Assembly: GCF_022581195.2 (NCBI RefSeq)
Contig: NC_061469.1
Location: 1,240,001-1,304,000 of the forward strand
Direction of reading: 5' to 3'
Length of the DNA stretch: 64,000 bases
DNA from: Helicoverpa zea
Lineage: Eukaryota > Arthropoda > Insecta > Lepidoptera > Noctuidae
A model generated the notes under the pieces. That model ran no database searches and was not told the origin of the DNA. It worked only from the letters and a program-made list of their open reading frames with translations. The first letter of the stretch is position 1; the number at the start of each line of letters is the position of its first letter. This document shows, piece by piece, positions 57,099-64,000 of this stretch. The position numbers and the translations under genes are program-made.

Positions 57099-57900
57099 AA
57101 ACTTAAGTCAGTATAATGTAACTACTTTTAGTTAAAGAATGATCCTGCATAATTGCACAATTTTATTTTATTTTTTCTAAATGGCACTTTGAAGGTCTTT
57201 CTAAGAAAAAAAACTGAATTTATGGTATTTTTTTATGATGATGGCATAATGCTACAATTGATCTCATTTTAGCACAAAGTTGCTTAAGTTTTAAGACAAA
57301 TTGGAGAAGTCATTCCTAATTTTAAGAATTGAAGCTGTGAAGCTTTATAATAATGTCTGAAATATATTAAATCTAAAGCCAAGTAATTTCAGACACAATA
57401 TTAATTAATAATTTAAAAACTGATTAAGCATATTACTAAATGGATGATGGCTAATATTTTTCCCTTATAATAATGTGAATCAAAATAACATCTGTTTGCA
57501 GAAAATAAACATAAACCTTTTCACCAATGTACTTTTTTGTTTAACTACTTATTTGTAAGATACCTTGGGTAACACTTCTGCATGTAGAAAATCCTCATCA
57601 TCTCTATCTATGGCTGGTAAGAGACTGGCAAGGTTTTACAGGTTAAAAATCTGTGTTCCTTCTTTCTGTCGACCGAGGGCAAGGCTAACGAAGCAGTTCT
57701 GAAGTTCTGAACATTTGAGTAGTTGACATATTTAGTATTTAGAAACTCTTACCTCAGTTCCAGTAACTGATCATGTATGTACTTTAAATAAATCTGTACA
57801 TAACTTGTATTACACTTTTCAAACAGCAGATTTTTCTTTAGGGCTACAAACTTTTTGATTCACCTGAATAATGCTCTGTCATTATAAAACAAGGGTAAAA
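57099..57900 (+). other. 3' UTR and gap after MADF-BESS copy 2
   Basis: AATAAA at 57504-57509 and 57787-57792. No coding signal. The convergent macoilin transcript may end just beyond, near 57,910. Confidence 0.5.
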
Positions 57901-59657
57901 AAAAACAAAGTTGCAAGTCTGATTTTTTATTGCTGTTACAGCATCTGTTTATAATACAAACAAACATTATCACTTACATTTCACTAGTGAAAATTCAGAT
58001 CGTTCCATTGTACGTTTGTTCCTACGATAACGCTCTCGTATTGATCCGGTTTCATGAAAAAATATACATCGGTATCTGTGCTGCATACAGATTTCATAAT
58101 ATTCCAAAAAAATAATCACATCAAGTCTAAATCTAAAATTAAGTACTTTTCACAAACATTTTACGTAGTTCCAAACTATAGAAAGGAAGTCAAACTTCGT
58201 GGGCAGTGCGCAGTCCGTTAATAAAAAAAAAAACTAAACGTCTAAAACTTAGGTTTACAAATAAATTTAAAGGTCGCTTCACACATGACCGTGACTATCC
58301 GGTACTGTAATCTCACTCTTGAACACAACAAATAGGACAGTCCATTAATAAATGAAGTGATGACAACCTCTTACAAAATATATCACATGTTACTGATACA
58401 AGTAAATGTATGCTAACTGCGGATATTAAATACAACTGACTAGTGACATGTCTGCCGAACAGTGCTGAACCGACCTTTATTAAGACTAGAGTGAACTTTA
58501 AATGATACAAAATCTCAAAAATAATACGGAAATGTTCACTTTACATTTTGTAATAACCAATGTGCGTTATATCGCTCGTCACTGCAATGTGTGAACGCTC
58601 CAAGAGCCTTGCATATTTATTTGAGAGGTATTTTTTGGACAGCAACAGCCTCAAAGTCGATGAAGTAACTACTAGACACTAAACAAATTCTTTGCGCTAT
58701 AAACACCGACAAATTCGAAAAATCCATTCTGTACATACAGAAAGTCACATGTGCTCTAAAAAATCGAAACATCGTGAGAATTCCCGAAAAAAACAGTGCT
58801 TTACCAATCAAATAAATACACAAGGCGGAGTTTAAATAGAATTGAATAAATTGGCACTCACAAACATTTCAATTTAACATTTAAAAAAGTCGGAAAATAA
58901 CCGCATTTCACAATATCCAACATTAATTCTATGCACTATACGAATCCATCATTATCTAGGCTAGGTTATCTCGCAATTCCGTCAGTTAGTACTTTTATTC
59001 GCGGTTTCTATATAAAATTAATTGTACTATTTATTTATAAATGCAACAGAGATTTGGAAGCCATTTTTCGTACGGTCTATGGATGGAATTAAGGTGAATT
59101 AATGATCATTTGAAGAATAATATCTCATTGAACTAGACATGGTGCGGCTATCTTAAGTTCAAATGCAACTTGCTTTTTGTTGGTTCATTCTTTAAAATAA
59201 TATGGGAGGCCGTCGTTTAAAGTGATCCATATTATGTGAAGGTAAATGAACTCGGGAGTTAATCAGAATAAAATTAATATGCCAAAAAGTCGCAAGAGAA
59301 GAAATCCGTCATCCGTCGTCCGTCAAATCGTTTCCTCATTTAAAGAAAACTATCACTACACTAAAATATTGACTGGCAACTGCATCATATTATTAAAATA
59401 ATTAGTAATTACATTTGTAAAGTTCAATGAGCTATTTCCCTCAAAAATCATACAATTATTAGCACGTACGATATCGATGCAAAAACTACAAGACAGTATT
59501 CCAAAAAAAATATTTATCGCGACCAATTGCCAAAAATACTACTTGGACTTTGGTGCCCGCACCTTTTATGGTAGGAAAAACATTTTATTTAGAACACAAG
59601 TATAGTAATTTTGGACATAGATATCGATTGACAATTAGGTAAATAAATGCTTCCGTT

Positions 59658-59815
59658 AGAGCACTTTCATACTAGTGGATTTTGCCCCTCGGTTTTACCT
59701 ACACTCGGCTTATAAATCTTTCAAGCATACACTCGTATTGACGTGTCATCGGTCGATGACTTTCAATTGTTTTATCGAAACAGGAAAACCGATTGGAAAA
59801 TCTGCCAGTTAGAAA
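59658..59815. mobile_element. Short MITE
   Basis: Ends of type GCACTTTCATACTAGTGGAT and the diverged complement (AAAATCTGCCAGTTAGAAAGC) bracket about 90 bp. A single arm of the same family lies near 40908. Confidence 0.5.
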
Positions 59816-60077
59816 GCAAATGTCTGTGGATCTTTCAAACTGACATATTTTGTTATCTAATAGGATATTTAAACATTTGTCAATCTTAAATCTGCAACTA
59901 AATAATGGGGTTCAGTGGTCAAGTAAATTCAATTGATAAATAAAAAAATACAAAGAAAATGAGGCACAAACAGAAATGAACGACCCACAGATATTTTTTA
60001 AATGCCTGAAATGAATTAATTGCGCAAATATAAGTAAAGTTGGGTATTAAAATATTTAGAATGATTAATTACGGAGC

Positions 60078-60283
60078 CTCCGCACACTGTAAACTTTACT
60101 TTTAGTCGGTCGATAGTTTGATCGGGATCAGAACTCAGTATAGAAATGAATTTTAGTGTGCACATTACAACGGTCAGGTATACGGCCGGTATCAGACCGA
60201 CTGAAAAGTTTGTTTGGATTCACGTTTACCTTCAAATTTACCAGCTATCGGCCGAAAGTTTAGTCTGCAGTGTGTGGTGGATC
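60078..60283. mobile_element. MITE, AAACTTTTAGTCGG family, both ends present
   Basis: The left end CCGCACACTGTAAACTTTAC with TAGTCGGTCGATAGTTTGAT and the right end CTATCGGCCGAAAGTTTAGT with CTGCAGTGTGTGG form the inverted termini. This is the most complete copy in the window. Confidence 0.65.
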
Positions 60284-60504
60284 TAAAAAAAGGAATTCCA
60301 AGGATGTTTGTTGCTATTTCTTCAATACTGGACATGGTTAAGTTTTCGGGTTATAATTGGAAGCTTAATTTATATTGTTAGGGAAGATTAGCCCAAAAAT
60401 AATTTAAGTACGTTTATTTTAAGTATGCCAACCACAAACATCCGCAAAATTCGAACATAACGGAGCAGTACTATCGAACCGGAACATGTCACGTAACAAC
60501 TGTC

Positions 60505-60864
60505 ATGGTTCCATCTGTCAAAATGCTGTCAAACGTCAAGCCATCGTCAGCTCTCAAATGTTCAACAAGAAAATGTAAGCGCCACGCCGATAGTTCCCGA
60601 ACATACCGCCAGGCGGCGCCACACGTAAATACAGACAAATTTGGACTAAAAACGTCGAATAAAACTACAAATTTAATATACAAGGAAGAAGACTCGATCT
60701 CAGATCTTAATTTGTACAATTTATCACATAAAATTCAAAAAGAACACGCTTTTATTACACTGCAGCAGCGAATCACACGGAGGACTGTCGTATCTACACA
60801 GATTATGCTTGAAGAGATCAATGTACGGCCTCGGTTTTTGAAGAAATGCCGGAAAATGCAATGA
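60505..60864 (+). CDS. Hypothetical 119-residue frame, doubtful
   Basis: From ATG 60505 to TGA 60864, with no domain that I recognise. The product is basic (many Lys and Arg, CSTRKCKRHADSSRTYRQ near the start). Several TGTCA words lie around the start. It would be antisense to the supposed macoilin 3' UTR. No splice partner is needed for it to be complete, but length alone is weak support in this composition. It could be chance, or an unknown small gene. Confidence 0.22.
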   Translation: MVPSVKMLSNVKPSSALKCSTRKCKRHADSSRTYRQAAPHVNTDKFGLKTSNKTTNLIYKEEDSISDLNLYNLSHKIQKEHAFITLQQRITRRTVVSTQIMLEEINVRPRFLKKCRKMQ

Positions 60865-61971
60865 CCGTCGTTCTATCGAAAATGCGTCTTATTTCATTTG
60901 ATCTAAGAGCTATTGTTCAATGAAACGTCGTACAGTCACAAAGTTTGAAAGAAGAATATTCGCCGTTTTGAACGCGTTTACAGGCTAAAATACGGCCGTA
61001 ATTGTGCGCACAATAAAGCGAACGTCTAGTCATGTTAAGTGACAATTCACAAGAATTGTAAACACCAGGTAATTTCAGACCAAGAGAAAGTTACACCAAA
61101 TGTGCGAAATTCAAATATTTCAATATATGAAAAAATAAACGCTCTGTCTTGACTTTATGTACGTACTGTTACAAAACTAACACACTTGTTTATTTCTTTA
61201 TTTATTTTATGTATATCCAGATTATTTTTTTACCGATATTTGTATGGACATTTGCGGGCGATCACACTTGACTAAAGTTAAGACCGATTTTAACTCAAGA
61301 GTAAAAATAAACAGTTAACATTGTTACCAAAAAGTAATCACTAAAAAAATACAATGTAATTTATCAGTCTGATACGCAGGAAATTTTTCAAAATCACTCT
61401 TAACAAAAATGGCAGTCAAGCACCCCGCCCACTTTCGACTTACAAAAAAAAAAAACACTTTTAAGAATTTAACTAACACAATAAATTAACGAAAACATCT
61501 TGTCAGCTTGCATTATCAATTAGAAAACAAAAAAAAAAACAAATTGAGATCAGAAAACGCCCATACAAAGACCAGTACGGCTTGGGTGGGGGTCAAAGCT
61601 CGGTTTTATGAAACCTACGGAAGAACGCGTAAGGTCTTACATACTCCTTATTTCCATCATCAGATCATTGTATCGTCTAAATTATTTCAGCTCAAAACAA
61701 CTGTATTTTCGTGAATCGTGTCCCCTATTACAACATTAACAGTCATTTATCTTGCATCTGGCAACACTTCACAGCAGTGACATGGTAGAATGGTAGAAAA
61801 TTCTTCTGAAAAATCTCACAAACCACTGGATGCCACAGTTTTTTCGGAAAAATATCGCCACTCTTTTATATAGTTTAAGTTAGAAAGTCACAGTCACTTG
61901 GAACATTTTCACTGATTTTTTTGTGTTACTGAAGTAAGTTAGACAATACTTGCGTGGTCGCGTAGGTTCCG

Positions 61972-64000
61972 TTAGGCGTCGGAGCACTGGGCGAGCTGCT
62001 TGGGCGTGTAGACGGACGCGTTGGGGTCCAGCGGCGACCCGTCCGACAGCCGCAGCTTGGACACTGAGTTACTCGACGGCGCTACGAACTCTGTAGGCAT
62101 CACTGCCAGCATTTGAGCTTTAAGTTCCTCTATTTCTTTGTCTTGTCTCGATATTAAGTCTGAAAGGAGAAAGGAAGTTGTTAGCAGAAACAAGATGGCA
62201 CTAAATGTTCATCGAGCTCTAGGACCACTGCAACTCTTTTCAATAATCCTGACTCCGGATCTCCATCCAGTACAGGAAAATGCCTTTTTATTGTAACAGT
62301 AGAAAGCTGTATATTGGGCAATATTTACCGTCCTGTATATGGAACTAATTTTATGGTGCTTGTAGGTATTTTGTTGTCTGGTTTTGTATTACCGTTCTGT
62401 ATTGTGCAGTGAGGGGAAAGAGGGACAAAATTGCCATGATGCTTGTGATTGCAGTATTTTAGGGGTGTTTTACGAGATGTAGTGTACAGTATTATGCAGT
62501 CAGCGGCGAAAGGGATAAAATTGCCCTGATTTTTCCGATATTTTTTGTTCTTTGTGTTTTGGGGGTGTTTATAAGGCTGATATTGTGTAGTTACCGTCCT
62601 GTATGTGCAGGCGACGCTTGGCCTCGCCGAGCGCGGACAGCAGGTCGAGCTTGACGCGCGTCTCAGCCGACAGCGAGTGCTCGAGGTGCTGCAGCCGCGA
62701 CGCCGTGCTCTCGAACGGCTTGGCGCCTGCTTGCCGGCCTTCTAGTGTCCGCACCTGGATAATAACACCATTTTATACTTCTTGTTTTGTGGCCATTGAT
62801 ATACAAAAAACCCAAGATGCACACTCAACGTCTCAAAAACGTCCTCACCAAATGAGCATATTGCAACATTCAGAATTGTGCGCTCATTTTCTTTGTCTTA
62901 GCCGACTTTTATTGCTTTAACTACAGTGCGTTGTAATAACGACTTTCAGCAATTCGCGTAAAGTTGAACTTGCAATAACGTATGCTTGTACCTTATAGAA
63001 AAAGACAGAATTAGTGTTCGGGAACACTTTCGAACGTTACTTTTATTCGAGACTGTGCATCTTTGGTTTTTGTATATCAATGTTTGTGGCATATTATTTC
63101 GTCAAGCATACGGCATTATCAGTAGCAGAAAGGTCAATCGCTGTGCAAGTTTTGGGGCATTAGAATTTGTTACTGAAATGCTAAAACTAATCGGCGATAT
63201 TTGTGATCGGCAACGAAGATGGGTGAAATACCGTCACCCTTTTTGCGAGGATGTGTGGACGTAAAGGGAGAGTAGTGAGTGTCACCTCTCCCCGGCCTCA
63301 GGAAATGCTACCACAAGGCACAGCCTGCGGGTGACAGACTAAGGGTCCGTTCAGATAGACCGGCTCGGAGAGGAGAGCAAATTCTTAACACGTCGAAAAT
63401 TGAGTACTTAGTATTTGAAGTAAGGTTTATTTTTGCATGCGCACTGCTTTTGTCATTAAGAATGCTCGAAGGCGCTCGGTGTGAAATAATAAGAGGAGCC
63501 GGCTCCGATCGGCTCCGATCCGATTTTTCTCGGTCCGCATCGGAGCCGACTCCGGTCTGTGTGAAAAGAAAATTGCGCGCCGATGGTCTCCGAGCCGGTC
63601 TATCTGAACGGACCCTCAGGGAGTCTGTCGCCAGGTGAGGGTCGCAGGTTTGGTTACCTGCTCGGTGGCATGCGTGAGGTCTCGCTGCAGCTGCAGGGCG
63701 CGGTCCCGCGCGCGCTGCAGGTCGCGGCGTAGGGCGGCGGCCTCGCTCTACAGACAGTAGCTACACGTTACCTGCTCGGTGGCATGCGTGAGGTCTCGCT
63801 GCAGCTGCAGGGCGCGGTCCCGCGCGCGCTGCAGGTCGCGGCGTAGGGCGGCGGCCTCGCTCTACAGACAGTAGCTACACGTTACCTGCTCGGTGGCATG
63901 CGTGAGGTCTCGCTGCAGCTGCAGGGCGCGGTCCCGCGCGCGCTGCAGGTCGCGGCGTAGGGCGGCGGCCTCGCTCTACAGACAGTAGCTACACGTTACC
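61972..64000 (-). CDS. Macoilin, C-terminal exons (partial)
   Basis: The gene runs leftward from beyond the window edge. The last exon (61972-62159, stop TAA at 61972) encodes the end of the coiled coil and the tail with SPLDPNASVY, a hallmark of macoilin C-termini. The exon before (62595-62754) encodes RLQHLEHSLSAETRVKLDLL and SALGEAKRRL, also diagnostic. They join at phase 1 (G/AC, Asp). Upstream, a 90-bp phase-0 exon (63658-63747; Arg/Gln/Ala-rich coiled coil ending ATEQ) is repeated with its flanks every 114 bp. In all, 145 residues are visible. Macoilin is a multi-pass ER-membrane protein with a long cytoplasmic coiled coil, required for normal neuronal activity in C. elegans. The membrane part lies outside the window. 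Confidence 0.9.
62160..62594 (-). other. Macoilin intron before the last exon
   Basis: 435 bp with donor GTAACT at the right end and acceptor CTTTCAG at the left end on the minus strand. It contains two similar stretches (GGGACAAAATTGCC near 62425 and GGGATAAAATTGCC near 62513), a short internal duplication. Confidence 0.8.
62755..63657 (-). other. Macoilin intron with a nested MITE
   Basis: The intron between the repeated 90-bp exon and the penultimate exon, with acceptor TTATCCAG at 62755 and a GTAACC donor at 63657. It holds the MITE at 63343-63615. The 105- and 92-codon plus-strand frames are not genes. Confidence 0.75.
63343..63615. mobile_element. Hairpin MITE in a macoilin intron
   Basis: The inverted ends GGGTCCGTTCAGATAGACCG and exact complement extend for about 28 bp. 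The flanks are TAA (63340-63342) and TCA (63616-63618), one base off a perfect 3-bp duplication. Internally CGGCTCCGAT units repeat. It has no transposase. Confidence 0.78.
63654..64000 (-). repeat. 114-bp tandem repeat containing a coding exon
   Basis: Three exact units start at 63654, 63768 and 63882. A fourth begins at 63996 and is cut by the window edge. Each unit holds the whole 90-bp macoilin exon plus 24 bp that carry both its donor (GTAACG) and the acceptor of the next copy (CTGTCTGTAG). No base differs among the complete copies. Confidence 0.93.

Larger units (their letters stand above)
57905..61971 (-). other. Probable macoilin 3' UTR
   Basis: Four kilobases of mostly repeat-free, AT-rich DNA downstream of the macoilin stop on the minus strand. 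AATAAA on the minus strand occurs in a cluster at about 61,193-61,215. It occurs again near 57,925, where it is followed by a T-rich stretch typical of a cleavage region. The UTR may be short or long. Two MITEs lie inside it. The extent is inferred. Confidence 0.4.

Overview
The window is AT-rich nuclear DNA from a moth, probably a noctuoid. The evidence is its repeats: tRNA-headed SINEs with the GTGGCCTAGTGG head, short Helitrons ending in CTAG, hairpin MITEs of several families, CR1/Jockey-like and polyA-tailed LINE 3' ends, and macoilin and MADF-BESS genes with GT-AG introns. The species cannot be fixed from sequence alone.

Positions 1 to about 47,200 hold no protein gene that I can support. 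They consist of AT-rich intergenic DNA loaded with mobile elements. The best preserved are: a LINE fragment with the C-terminus of its reverse-transcriptase ORF (855-1518); an inverted pair of dispersed repeats (3409-4088); a 698-bp GC-rich non-coding insert with a perfect 18-bp target duplication (4123-4820); a nest of Helitrons and MITEs (6197-7365); a polyA LINE 3' end with a 15-bp duplication (7817-8166); a three-copy tandem repeat whose spacers were each invaded by a SINE (11722-12713); a Helitron keeping part of its PIF1-type helicase (26918-28567); and an exon-like block of unknown identity (32345-33360).

Positions 47,233-50,106 (minus strand) carry a four-exon gene for a small secreted protein of 187 residues, best matched to the insect DUF1091 / MD-2-like lipid-recognition group. 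Its exons are short, so no single long ORF reveals it. Its introns are full of SINE, LINE and MITE pieces.

Positions 54,609-57,098 (plus strand) carry two tandem MADF-BESS genes of identical architecture: the MADF domain in exon 1, a phase-0 intron, and a basic linker plus BESS motif in exon 2. They are presumed DNA-binding transcriptional regulators and come from a local duplication. Their BESS motifs are nearly identical and their MADF domains are well diverged.

From 61,972 to the right edge runs the 3' end of macoilin on the minus strand, convergent with the MADF-BESS pair. Its last two exons are clear. The exon before them lies in a perfect 114-bp tandem repeat (three copies, with a fourth cut by the window edge), so the same 30-codon exon is present several times. 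About 4 kb of repeat-poor DNA between the two gene groups probably holds the macoilin 3' UTR. The genes show no sign of a shared pathway.
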